Below, piece after piece: positions 7,488 to 15,271 of a stretch of DNA of 26,348 nt. Source of the DNA: a virus. The stretch covers positions 1-26,348 of the IMG/VR virus record IMGVR_UViG_3300017613_000224; one strand, 5' to 3'. Positions within the stretch are counted from its first letter, which is position 1. Every line of letters starts with the position of its first letter. The notes beneath the pieces were generated by a model that saw nothing but the letters and a program-made list of their open reading frames with translations, was not told the DNA's origin and searched no databases. The position numbers were made by a program, and so were the translations under genes.

Positions 7488-7613
7488 ATGGCATCCAAGA
7501 ATATCAAGATAAGACCAAAAGACGATTTGAAAAAGAAGTTTGATAATCGTTGTGGTGGAAAGAAAGGCGGCTGTCAATTAACAGATTTTTACATTATCGC
7601 AAAGGCAGCATGA
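7488..7613 (+). CDS. Small Cys/Lys-rich protein before portal gene (41 aa)
   Basis: A 41-residue frame from ATG 7488 to TGA 7611-7613, overlapping the portal start by ATGA. It is basic (MASKNIKIRPKDDLKKKFD) and has Cys at 22 and 29 around Gly-Gly-Lys-Lys-Gly-Gly. The promoter-like box just upstream and the coupled overlap support translation. Function unknown; it may serve mainly to couple portal translation. Confidence 0.55.
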   Translation: MASKNIKIRPKDDLKKKFDNRCGGKKGGCQLTDFYIIAKAA

Positions 7614-9454
7614 CACAAGATGAAGTACTTGGATTGGTTCAGCAGATTGTTGAAAAGGAAAAGACAGCAGGAAACACATCTGTTCAAAGTATCATAACAA
7701 GAGCCGACAAAAAGAAGGTTGTTGACTACAATTCAATATATGTTGATGCTCTTATGCAATCGCAACGCATAAAGGTTCATGCCGACCCTGATTTTTTTCC
7801 TGAAAGGTTATTCAATAAGCGTTCACCAAATCAGACTGATGAACAGTTTGATTACGTTAAAGAAAACTATCAATGCACAACAAACCCTGTTTGGATAGAC
7901 TATCAATCTGTAATTGGTCGTTCTTTTATTGATAGCAACTGGAATATCATTTGGCCTGAAGAAAGTGATGAAGTTAATGACTTCAAAAAATACACTTCAA
8001 AAGGAGTTCCTATTTATGGAAGCGTTGAAAATTTCGTTACAAACGTTTTGCCGAATATCAAAGGGCAAGATGCAAACGGTGTAATTGCTGTCAGACCTTA
8101 CAGGTTCAAACTTGCTGAAGATGCTGAAGGCAACATGAAGATTGATGACCAAGAGCGTTTTGAGCCGACCATATATTATCATCCATCAAAGAATGTATTG
8201 CTTTCTGAAGATAATTTCACGCTTTGCATTGATGATGAATTAAGCGTTGTGAATGTTGGAAAACGAAAGGTGAAAGAAGGCAGGGTTCTGTACTTATACA
8301 CCAATCAAGGCATTTTCAAGATCATTCAGACAGGTCAAAAGAGTAAGAACATTTATGTTGTTGCGTGGGAATATGAACACGCTGAAGGCGTTGTTCCTGC
8401 AACCAAATTGAAGGGCGTTCCAATCATCAATTCACATGGTGTGATATATTGGGTTTCACGCTTTTACTATGCTGTTCCATTGCTTGATTTAGCATTGACA
8501 AACAGGAACATTCTGCAAGTATCAATCAATTCATCTGTTTTCCCGTTCAGGGTAATGATGGCCTCTGAATGTGATTTTTCAGATGATAGGGGTTCATGCT
8601 CAAATGGTCAATGGCAGTTGATTGAAAGCGGTGAAATAAGCGGTACTTGTCCGAAATGTAACGGTTCAGGGCAATCAGTACCAATCAGCCCATTAGGTCA
8701 ATACGAATGGCAACAACCTTCAATCATTGATGGAAGCGGTTCATTTCCTGCAAAGCCTGTTGAATACATTTCACCATCAAACGAACCTTTGAATTTTGTT
8801 CGTGAACAAGTTGAGGTTGATACCGACAAGGCAAAATCAATCCTTCATTTGCATCGTTCCAATTCTAAAGTAACGGGCGCAGATAGCAAGACAGCAACGG
8901 GTGAAGGTATTGAGCAATCAGAGAAATTCAGTTTTGTAAGGGGTGAAAGCAATCAGTTATTTGACCTTTGGGAATGGATATTGAACAGAATGGCGTGGCA
9001 ACGATATGACAACTATGATGCTGTTCCTACCCTTATCAGACCACAAACATTTGACTTCAGAACTGAAGCTGATATTTGGAATGAAATAGACAAGGCAAGG
9101 AACGCTGATGCACCTCCTTTTATTATTCATCAATTGTTTATCCAGTTGCTCAATAACCTTTATGCAACCGACCCAAAAACGCAGAAGGTATTTGAAACGA
9201 TTGTGAACGCTGACAAGCTGTTTTCTTTAGGCCAACAGGCGATTGCATTGCGTAAAGCATCAAACACAGTTGAGAATTGGGAATTGGGGCTTCATGATAG
9301 TTCATTGCAGCTTATCAATGAGATCATGCGTGAAGATGAAAAGTACATTGACAAACCATTATCTGAAAGGGTAACTGAATTAGTTGACAAATCGAAAAGT
9401 GCTATATTTACACCATCGAACAACTTAATTGACAGCTTACTAAATCAGACCTAA
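7610..9454 (+). CDS. Portal protein
   Basis: I call the 614-residue product the portal from its size, position before SAP-like, scaffold and capsid genes, and a helix-rich C-terminal half as in portal stem/clip regions. A longer frame exists from 7550, but ATG 7610 gives an ATGA overlap with the small gene upstream. A striking insert has Cys at 321, 330, 347 and 350, including CPKCNGSG like a DnaJ-type zinc knuckle. I recall such an insert from Bacteroidota phage portal annotations. Portals form the dodecameric channel for DNA packaging and join head to tail. The last codons contain a promoter-like box for the next genes (9403). There is no terminase beside it, unlike the usual order. Confidence 0.68.
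   Translation: MTQDEVLGLVQQIVEKEKTAGNTSVQSIITRADKKKVVDYNSIYVDALMQSQRIKVHADPDFFPERLFNKRSPNQTDEQFDYVKENYQCTTNPVWIDYQSVIGRSFIDSNWNIIWPEESDEVNDFKKYTSKGVPIYGSVENFVTNVLPNIKGQDANGVIAVRPYRFKLAEDAEGNMKIDDQERFEPTIYYHPSKNVLLSEDNFTLCIDDELSVVNVGKRKVKEGRVLYLYTNQGIFKIIQTGQKSKNIYVVAWEYEHAEGVVPATKLKGVPIINSHGVIYWVSRFYYAVPLLDLALTNRNILQVSINSSVFPFRVMMASECDFSDDRGSCSNGQWQLIESGEISGTCPKCNGSGQSVPISPLGQYEWQQPSIIDGSGSFPAKPVEYISPSNEPLNFVREQVEVDTDKAKSILHLHRSNSKVTGADSKTATGEGIEQSEKFSFVRGESNQLFDLWEWILNRMAWQRYDNYDAVPTLIRPQTFDFRTEADIWNEIDKARNADAPPFIIHQLFIQLLNNLYATDPKTQKVFETIVNADKLFSLGQQAIALRKASNTVENWELGLHDSSLQLINEIMREDEKYIDKPLSERVTELVDKSKSAIFTPSNNLIDSLLNQT
9403..9414 (+). promoter_or_regulatory. Promoter box inside the end of the portal gene
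   Basis: TATATTTACACC matches the window's repeated motif exactly, with TTG at 9384-9386, 16 bases upstream. It lies within portal codons and would give a leader of about 35-40 bases to the ATG at 9455. It could boost scaffold and capsid expression. Confidence 0.5.
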
Positions 9455-9892
9455 ATGGCAGACAATACACTAATCAGAGTGGTAACGGGTGCAATAAAGC
9501 CTATTCCAAGACATTTCACATTCAAGGCATTAACGGGCAAATTTTACCATAGACTTGAAAAAGTACATGGCAAAGTTGAAGTGACCGAAATATGTGTTTC
9601 AAATAGTACAGGCCAACAATCAACCATATATGATGAACTTTCAAAAGAAGAACTGACTGTACTGGTTGCAGCGTTTCCGCATTTGAAACCATCAGGTGAG
9701 TTGCCTCCAGAGCCAAAGCCTTTGAAGAAAAAGGAATTGAAGATTGAGATTGAAGAAGCTGCTTCAGATGATTATTCTGAATGGTCGGTTGAGCAGTTGA
9801 AAGAACTTCTATCAAACAACAATGTCAAGTTTGATGGCAGAAAGAAAAAGAAAGAATACTTTATTGAATTAGTAACAAACAACATCAAGTAA
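9455..9892 (+). CDS. Small head-operon protein with SAP/HeH-like C-terminus
   Basis: A 145-residue protein. The N-terminal 75 residues are mixed alpha/beta; residues about 80-100 are a Pro/Lys/Glu-rich linker. The C-terminus (YSEWSVEQLKELLSNNN then VKFDGRKKKKEYFIELV) has the helix-extended-helix pattern of SAP or HeH/LEM domains, which bind DNA or nucleic-acid complexes. It sits between portal and scaffold, starting right at the portal stop. Phages often place a short SAP/HeH protein here; its role (head-tail joining or DNA binding during packaging) is not settled. No SD sequence is seen. Confidence 0.65.
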   Translation: MADNTLIRVVTGAIKPIPRHFTFKALTGKFYHRLEKVHGKVEVTEICVSNSTGQQSTIYDELSKEELTVLVAAFPHLKPSGELPPEPKPLKKKELKIEIEEAASDDYSEWSVEQLKELLSNNNVKFDGRKKKKEYFIELVTNNIK

Positions 9893-9893
9893 A

Positions 9894-10676
9894 ATGGCAA
9901 AAGAAGAAATCAAAGTTGAAGATGTGTTGGGGTTCATCGGCATTGCAGGTGATGACCTTGATGCTTTAAAAACATCGTTTAACGAAAAGTATGTTCCAAC
10001 CGAAACTCACAACAAAACGTTGGGTGAAGTAAATGGAAAAGTGACACATTCATTGAAGAAACAGTTCAAAGGAATTGGCATTGAATTGACTTCTGATGAA
10101 GTGAAGGATGTTCATACTGTTGACCTTCCTGAATTGTACGCTGCAAAAGCAAAGGCAAAGTTTGATGCTTTTGAAAGTGATAAGAACTTGACGAATGAGC
10201 AGCTTGAAACAAAGTATGGTGATGACATCAAGAAATACAAGCAGCAGTTGGCAGACCTGAATGAATTGAATACTGGTTTAAAAACAGAGTACGATACATT
10301 TAAAACACAGGTTGAAACTGACAAGAAGAATTTTGATGTGAACACCCGTTTGGAAAATGCCAAATCAACTTTGAAGTTTTCTGACCAATCAAGTGAGTTT
10401 GAAAAGATTGGTTTTTTCACATCTATTGAAAGCGGTTTTGATATGACCGTTGAAGATGGAAAAGAGATTGTTCGCAAGGATGGTCATATAGTTATGAGCA
10501 AGACAAACGCAGGAACATCAGCCGATTTCAAGGAAGTTTTGACTGAAGAATTTAAGGCAACAAAATTGGGTGCAGTAGCAGATACGAAAAAAGTTCGTAC
10601 TTTTACAGCAAGTGCAGGTGCGACACCTCCAAATGGCGGTGAAACTGTTAAAAGGGAAACCGCGCCAAGACACTGA
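9894..10676 (+). CDS. Capsid scaffold-like protein
   Basis: A 260-residue, Lys/Glu/Asp-rich protein with a predicted coiled coil around residues 85-150 (for example KKYKQQLADLNELNTGLK) and a flexible Thr/Gly/Pro-rich C-terminus ending in basic residues (VKRETAPRH). This is the usual build and position of a scaffolding protein, located immediately before the major capsid gene. Scaffolds guide capsid assembly through a basic C-terminal tail that contacts the coat and then leave or are degraded. No protease signature is seen in it. The gene starts two bases after the 9455 stop. Assignment is from composition and position. Confidence 0.65.
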   Translation: MAKEEIKVEDVLGFIGIAGDDLDALKTSFNEKYVPTETHNKTLGEVNGKVTHSLKKQFKGIGIELTSDEVKDVHTVDLPELYAAKAKAKFDAFESDKNLTNEQLETKYGDDIKKYKQQLADLNELNTGLKTEYDTFKTQVETDKKNFDVNTRLENAKSTLKFSDQSSEFEKIGFFTSIESGFDMTVEDGKEIVRKDGHIVMSKTNAGTSADFKEVLTEEFKATKLGAVADTKKVRTFTASAGATPPNGGETVKRETAPRH

Positions 10677-10705
10677 TAAATTTCTGAAGCTGACCCTTCT
10701 TAAAG

Positions 10706-10765
10706 GTCTTTAGGGCTACATCAACAGCCAATAGTTGAACAAAAAAATTGTTAAACTCTAAAGAC
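10706..10765 (+). promoter_or_regulatory. Structured leader of the major capsid gene
   Basis: GTCTTTAG (10706-10713) pairs with CTAAAGAC (10758-10765). Inside it, GGCT/AGCC (10714-10717 with 10726-10729) and AACAA/TTGTT (10738-10742 with 10748-10752) form two hairpins, giving a three-way junction that ends 8 bases before the ATG at 10774. An alternative GACC/GGTC hairpin (10692-10695 with 10705-10708) would break the outer stem. Stems are short and A/T-rich, so chance is possible. It could stabilise the capsid mRNA or control its translation. Confidence 0.4.
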
Positions 10766-10773
10766 TAAAAAAA

Positions 10774-11847
10774 ATGTCAGCAGGATTATGTGAAATTATT
10801 GATTGTCCAACTATGCAGAAGCATATTGACGACACTTTCAGGGCTGGAAATATGCGACCTGAAAAGCTACCTTTTCTTTCTTATGTAATGTCAGAAGCGA
10901 ACAGAAACGCTTCTTCATTCGAGATTGCAGACAAAGGTAAAGTGCGACCAGTTCAGGTTGTTTATGACCAACCATTATTGACTTCAGAAGTTGGTTCTGA
11001 TGGTTCAGGTTGTTCAGCTTCAACAGAAGAATGTGATACATACCAAACGTATGATTTTGATACAACTGCAAACCGTTATTCAGAATTCACAGTTGGTTTG
11101 ACTGACTTGGTTGGAACGTGTGAAGAAAATTCAGCGTTCATTGCAAGGAAAATCCAAAAGCGTATTAACGCAATCAAAGAAGCCGTTTCAGAAGATTTGG
11201 CTGATGCAGCAACTTCAGACAGGGGTAATTGGTCTGTTGATACTGCAAACGTTGATGGAACGAATTTGAACGCTACTGATGTACTTGAAGTGAATACTTT
11301 ACTTACAGCAGGAACGCCAAGCATTCCAAACGCTGCAATCTTTGAGCAGTTAAGAACTGCAATGGAAATGAGCCGAATTGAAGAAGCAGGTATCTTTGGA
11401 GGCAATGACCTTGCTTCAGCAGTACGCAGAGCAATGGCAGGTGGAGTTGATAGCTTAGGTTACAACTTGGCAACCATGCTTGAAAGATACGGTGTTGCAG
11501 CAATGTATGACCGACACTTGACTGACAGCCTAACGGCAATCAATGCAACCAACCTTGCAGTTGGTATTGGTTCAATTGTTCCAGTAGGGTTCAGCCTTTA
11601 TGAAGCTGATGGTGCTTCCGTAAATAACGGAACTGATATTGCTCAAACGATGTTTGACCCTGAAACGGGAATGAAGTTTGACCTTCGTGTACAGCGAGTC
11701 TGTGACGATTGGAATTTCAATATCAGAGCCACATACCAATTTTACACTTGGCCTGATGATTTGTATCAGTCAGGAAGTAACTTTGAGGGCGTTAAAGGTC
11801 TTGCAGCTGTTGAAGTTGTATGTGATGACCTTCAGGCTTGTGCCTAA
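10774..11847 (+). CDS. Major capsid protein
   Basis: A 357-residue protein directly after the scaffold-like gene and before a strong terminator, the position and length of an HK97-type major capsid protein without an attached protease domain. The N-terminus (MSAGLCEIIDCPTMQ) is short; the middle is Asp/Thr/Ala-rich with alternating helices and strands; the C-terminus (FYTWPDDLYQSGSNFEGVKG) resembles capsid P-domain endings. No membrane or catalytic motif is present. It is preceded by a structured A-rich leader instead of an SD sequence and followed by two hairpins, consistent with an abundant, stabilised mRNA. The HK97 fold is inferred, not visible in sequence. Confidence 0.75.
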   Translation: MSAGLCEIIDCPTMQKHIDDTFRAGNMRPEKLPFLSYVMSEANRNASSFEIADKGKVRPVQVVYDQPLLTSEVGSDGSGCSASTEECDTYQTYDFDTTANRYSEFTVGLTDLVGTCEENSAFIARKIQKRINAIKEAVSEDLADAATSDRGNWSVDTANVDGTNLNATDVLEVNTLLTAGTPSIPNAAIFEQLRTAMEMSRIEEAGIFGGNDLASAVRRAMAGGVDSLGYNLATMLERYGVAAMYDRHLTDSLTAINATNLAVGIGSIVPVGFSLYEADGASVNNGTDIAQTMFDPETGMKFDLRVQRVCDDWNFNIRATYQFYTWPDDLYQSGSNFEGVKGLAAVEVVCDDLQACA

Positions 11848-11863
11848 TATGATAAATGTCTGA

Positions 11864-11927
11864 TCAGAAGTCGTTCTGACGATGTTGTTTGTTGAAAGGG
11901 TGGTCATTTGGCTACCCTTTCTTTTTT
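11864..11927 (+). terminator. Tandem hairpins and strong terminator after capsid gene
   Basis: A first hairpin, TCAGAA/TTCTGA, spans 11864-11879 with loop GTCG. The second, GAAAGGGTGG (11894-11903) with CTACCCTTTC (11912-11921), has ten pairs including one wobble and is followed by six T at 11922-11927. This is a textbook intrinsic terminator, and the first hairpin may protect the mRNA end. Confidence 0.85.
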
Positions 11928-11934
11928 AACTTTA
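11907..11934 (+). promoter_or_regulatory. Promoter for the neck operon
   Basis: TTTG at 11907-11910, in the terminator loop, lies 16 bases before TAACTTTA at 11927-11934, close to the Bacteroidota -33/-7 pattern. The box ends 4 bases before the ATG at 11939, so the transcript would start at about the start codon. Confidence 0.45.
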
Positions 11935-11938
11935 TTGC

Positions 11939-12931
11939 ATGGATTGTTTAGCAGAAATTATTGGATTGAAAGGCGGTTGTGAAGATATTTCAACTGCATC
12001 TGAAATTTACCTTGATACTAAGGTCAAGTACAGTGAACTTGAAAAGTATGTTGACCAAAATGATGTGGCAACCAATACCGTTGCAAAATTGTTTTCTTCT
12101 TTACGAAGTCAAGCAGCAATTGAATTGATTGATGAAATCAACGCACACATGGCATCAGGTTACATTGCCAAGACCGTTGTCAAGAGTTCATTCATTGGTG
12201 ATGCAGGAACAACGTTGAATGATAGTTTGCAATCAGCAGTATTAAAAGGCGTTCGATTAACACAGTCAAGTTCATATCCTTCATACGCTTACAGGATTAG
12301 CCGTGTTGGCTTTATTGGTAATTATACAGGGAACGTTGCCGTTTTATACTATGATGGGCTTACAGGTCAGCTTTTAGCAACAGATACAATTGCAGCAGTT
12401 GCCAACACAAGGGTTGAAGTTGATGTGAACAGACAGTTCAGAAGTGAAATCATTTCCATTGTATATGATGCAACAGTCATTGATGGCTACAAAACAACCT
12501 TGAAAGGTTCGGGTACTTGCTTGAATTGCAGGGATGCAAACAAGGTGAACGGCTATTGTACAGGTCAGGCAATTACAGCAACAATCGGTACACCTTTGAC
12601 CTATTCCACAACCAATGAAATGGGCGGTTTGAGTGTATCACTTGCAATTGAATGTGACCATCAGAGTTGGATATGTAGATTGAAGCAGCAGTTGGGCGTG
12701 GCAATGCTTTACAAAACGGCTGAACTTTGCATGGAATACGCATTGAACAACACCGAAAGGGAAAACACCGAAACCATAAGAGATTATGAATTGATCGGTA
12801 ATAGGCAACAACAATATCATGAGCAGTATTCAGACAGCATTACAAGGGCATTGAAGGCCGTTAAATTGCCGCAAGACCCGAATTGCTTTCACTGTAATAG
12901 AAGAAACCGAATTGCGGTATCAATCCCATGA
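11939..12931 (+). CDS. Neck/connector-region structural protein
   Basis: A 330-residue protein after the capsid terminator. Helical ends flank a Ser/Thr/Val-rich beta middle. Cys pairs occur in CLNCRD (around residue 198) and CFHCNRRNRI near the C-terminus, plus CDHQSWIC (around 238), suggesting metal binding or disulphides. I recall hypothetical proteins with this Cys-x-x-Cys tail after the capsid gene in Bacteroidota phages. Position suggests a head-tail connector or head-associated protein; the family is not recognised with certainty. The start follows a promoter-like box directly, and no alternative Met is nearby. It ends in an ATGA overlap with the next small gene. Confidence 0.55.
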   Translation: MDCLAEIIGLKGGCEDISTASEIYLDTKVKYSELEKYVDQNDVATNTVAKLFSSLRSQAAIELIDEINAHMASGYIAKTVVKSSFIGDAGTTLNDSLQSAVLKGVRLTQSSSYPSYAYRISRVGFIGNYTGNVAVLYYDGLTGQLLATDTIAAVANTRVEVDVNRQFRSEIISIVYDATVIDGYKTTLKGSGTCLNCRDANKVNGYCTGQAITATIGTPLTYSTTNEMGGLSVSLAIECDHQSWICRLKQQLGVAMLYKTAELCMEYALNNTERENTETIRDYELIGNRQQQYHEQYSDSITRALKAVKLPQDPNCFHCNRRNRIAVSIP

Positions 12932-13029
12932 TATTATTGAAAGGACATAAAGAGTATTTGACAATCTGCAAATTTTGCCCTTTGTTCGGTGGTTATCAGA
13001 ATAGCATCTTTGAGATATGGCTCAACTGA
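12928..13029 (+). CDS. Possible 33-residue CxxC peptide
   Basis: Starts at ATG 12928 in an ATGA overlap with the upstream stop and ends at 13029, overlapping the next gene by 13 bases. The product contains CKFC and is rich in aromatic residues. It fills the 85-base gap between two structural genes. Coupling supports it, but it is short and could be only a translational bridge. Confidence 0.4.
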   Translation: MILLKGHKEYLTICKFCPLFGGYQNSIFEIWLN

Positions 13030-13574
13030 CAGCAAAACAATGGACTGCAAAAATGCGTAATCAACTGAAGAAAATTCAGGAGGGCATACCATTGGCAATT
13101 GCAGCGCAATCAATTCACGCAGATAGAATGGTTCGCATCTTTGACACTGGTTCAGTTTCAAGGGGTTACAATAAGACCAAAGAAATTTGGATTGAAAACA
13201 AGTTGGTTCGGGGCGGTGCAACAAATTCAGGTAAAACAGGCCGAGCCAAGAAAACAAGTTATTTCAAGAGTTACTTTGATGCAAAGGGCAAGATGGGTTT
13301 CAATAATAGCCATGTTAACTTCAGACTGACAAACGACCTGCAAATGGATTTAGCCAATTCACAGATTAATCCTGATACTGGTAAAGTGAATGTTGGAAAG
13401 GTCATAAAAGTCAGCCCGTTGTTGTATGTTGAGAAACTAAGGCGTGAAACAAATCAGGACAAGTTGAAAGGGTTGATTAAGCGTTTCGGTGATTTTACAA
13501 GATTTACACAGGGCGAAAGGGATAAATTCGACAAGATAATTTTCAAGGAAACTGTCAAATTGTTAGAAGCATGA
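13017..13574 (+). CDS. Neck / head-tail joining protein (gp10-like)
   Basis: A 185-residue basic protein. Its N-terminus is a long amphipathic helix (TAKQWTAKMRNQLKKIQEG), followed by strands and a Lys-rich C-terminus. Length, basic charge, long first helix and position between the capsid/connector genes and a tail-completion-like gene fit the HK97 gp10/tail-completion group, which closes the neck and meets the tail. No sequence signature proves this. It overlaps the next gene by ATGA at 13571-13574, so the two are probably translated together. Confidence 0.5.
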   Translation: MAQLTAKQWTAKMRNQLKKIQEGIPLAIAAQSIHADRMVRIFDTGSVSRGYNKTKEIWIENKLVRGGATNSGKTGRAKKTSYFKSYFDAKGKMGFNNSHVNFRLTNDLQMDLANSQINPDTGKVNVGKVIKVSPLLYVEKLRRETNQDKLKGLIKRFGDFTRFTQGERDKFDKIIFKETVKLLEA

Positions 13575-15271
13575 TAAAAGTGATTGTTGACATATTGAAC
13601 GCAAGGTTGGAAACAACAGGCCGAATTGATAGGCGTTATTGTTTGGCTGAAAATAGAGAACGCTCAAAAGACAAAGCATCTATTCCTTATGCGTATCAGG
13701 GCAAAGGTGAACTGAAGGCGGTTGACATTGGAAACCCTTCTTTGAGTTGGTGGAAATTGACCGACAAAGCAAGTTTCACAGAAGCACCAACAACTGCATC
13801 AGTCAATAAGATGGTTGGCACATATCCTTTGCGGTTGGTTGTTATGTTCAGGCGAAAGGATAGCACGAAAGATGACAGCTTCTCACCTTCATGGTTGGCT
13901 GAAGATATTAGCCAATTATTGACCTTTTCAAATGGTGACCTGAAAACAGCGTTAAAGGCTTCTGATGTGCGTGTGAATGTATCTTCAACAGATTTCAACA
14001 CAACATCTGTTTGGAATGAAGAATTTGAGAATTTACAATTCACTGACCCAAAGTACAAGACAGCTTTGGTTGCTTTGGAATTATCGGTTGTTGTAACTGG
14101 ATTGAAATCATGTTGGGAAAATGAATGTGATTATGACAATGACATTCTGCACATCTTTGACTTCTGCAAACAAGGCGTTGTTGATAGGCTGACAGATGCA
14201 CAACAACAATGCTTGATTGATGCTTTATGTACTTGCGCTGATGCAAGTATCGAGATCAATGGAACACCATTCACAACAGTTGCAAGTGGTGCAACGTATG
14301 ACCAAGCGATACACGATAGCGCGGGTTCTGACGTAGGAACTAACGCTAACCCTTCGGTAGTTTCGGATACAACAGTCCAGAATAACGCAACACCAACATG
14401 GTCAGATACGGTTGAAGCTGAAGGAACAATAACACTGGCACAAGCTAAAGCGTTAGATAGTGACGGCTCAACCGATCTACTGGCTAATTATATTCCTTCG
14501 GCTGACGGTCATATGTTTACTTGTACTCCTGCAACAGCAGTACCTTATGAAAGACCAAGTGATTGGCTTGACCTTCCATCAATAGAGGCTTCAGACCAAC
14601 AGTTTTCAGCCTTAGTTGCAGTTTGGGATGCGTACGGTAACCCTTTGACATTTAAGTTCACTTGTGATAGTGGCGATTATGATGTTGATTGGGGTGACGG
14701 GAATACTGAAACCGTTACATCAGGAACGTGGGCAGAGCATATTTACGATTATGCTGATGTGGATGATCTAACGAGTAGAGGTTATAGGCAAGCCATTGTA
14801 ACCGTAACACCAACAACTGGTGGCAGCGTATTCACTGCCGTTAATCTAAACCAGAAACACACTGCACTTGCAAATGCCATAAGGTATTCTACACCGTTAT
14901 TAGATATTCGCATGGCAGGTAGTTCTATCAGTTCTTGGACTGTAAGAAACATTAACGGAAATACAGGTATATACTTTGATTATTTAGAGCAATTTGAATG
15001 GGTAGGGGCTAACTCAATTACTAATGCTCAATATTTTTTCTTCATCCTGCGAGTGCTAAAAAAAGTAGTGGCATTAGATACTTCTAATTTCACATCGTTC
15101 AAACAGTTTCATTACGATAATCGGTTATTAGTAGAAACTCCAACGTACGATACATCTAGCGCAAATGATCTTAGTTCAATGTTTTATCTCTGTTATTCAA
15201 TACCAGTGGTAAAAGTGACTGATATGTCGGGAGCAACAACAATTAAATCTATGTTTTTAAGTACATACTGA
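13571..15271 (+). CDS. Tail-completion-like protein fused to PKD/BspA-like adhesin; ends at in-frame TGA
   Basis: Residues 1-190 form a compact alpha/beta domain fitting a tail terminator/completion protein. Residues about 210-300 are a Gly/Ser/Thr-rich stalk. Residues about 330-420 include DVDWGDGNTETVTSG, a PKD-like beta-sandwich strand. From about 440 come BspA-like (DUF285) repeats with MF-x-x-C units. The TGA at 15269-15271 breaks one of these repeats; the same frame then continues without another stop to 15706. TGA is a real stop elsewhere here, so this is a nonsense change, programmed readthrough, or a sequence error. The 3' part from about 14280 has different codon habits from the flanking genes, suggesting acquisition. 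Neck domain plus adhesin suggests surface-exposed whiskers or a receptor-binding appendage. Confidence 0.6.
   Translation: MIKVIVDILNARLETTGRIDRRYCLAENRERSKDKASIPYAYQGKGELKAVDIGNPSLSWWKLTDKASFTEAPTTASVNKMVGTYPLRLVVMFRRKDSTKDDSFSPSWLAEDISQLLTFSNGDLKTALKASDVRVNVSSTDFNTTSVWNEEFENLQFTDPKYKTALVALELSVVVTGLKSCWENECDYDNDILHIFDFCKQGVVDRLTDAQQQCLIDALCTCADASIEINGTPFTTVASGATYDQAIHDSAGSDVGTNANPSVVSDTTVQNNATPTWSDTVEAEGTITLAQAKALDSDGSTDLLANYIPSADGHMFTCTPATAVPYERPSDWLDLPSIEASDQQFSALVAVWDAYGNPLTFKFTCDSGDYDVDWGDGNTETVTSGTWAEHIYDYADVDDLTSRGYRQAIVTVTPTTGGSVFTAVNLNQKHTALANAIRYSTPLLDIRMAGSSISSWTVRNINGNTGIYFDYLEQFEWVGANSITNAQYFFFILRVLKKVVALDTSNFTSFKQFHYDNRLLVETPTYDTSSANDLSSMFYLCYSIPVVKVTDMSGATTIKSMFLSTY

Noticed and set aside
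7550-7609. Longer N-terminus for the portal protein
   Set aside because: It would read through a small coupled gene in another frame; ATG 7610 in the ATGA overlap fits the style of this genome.
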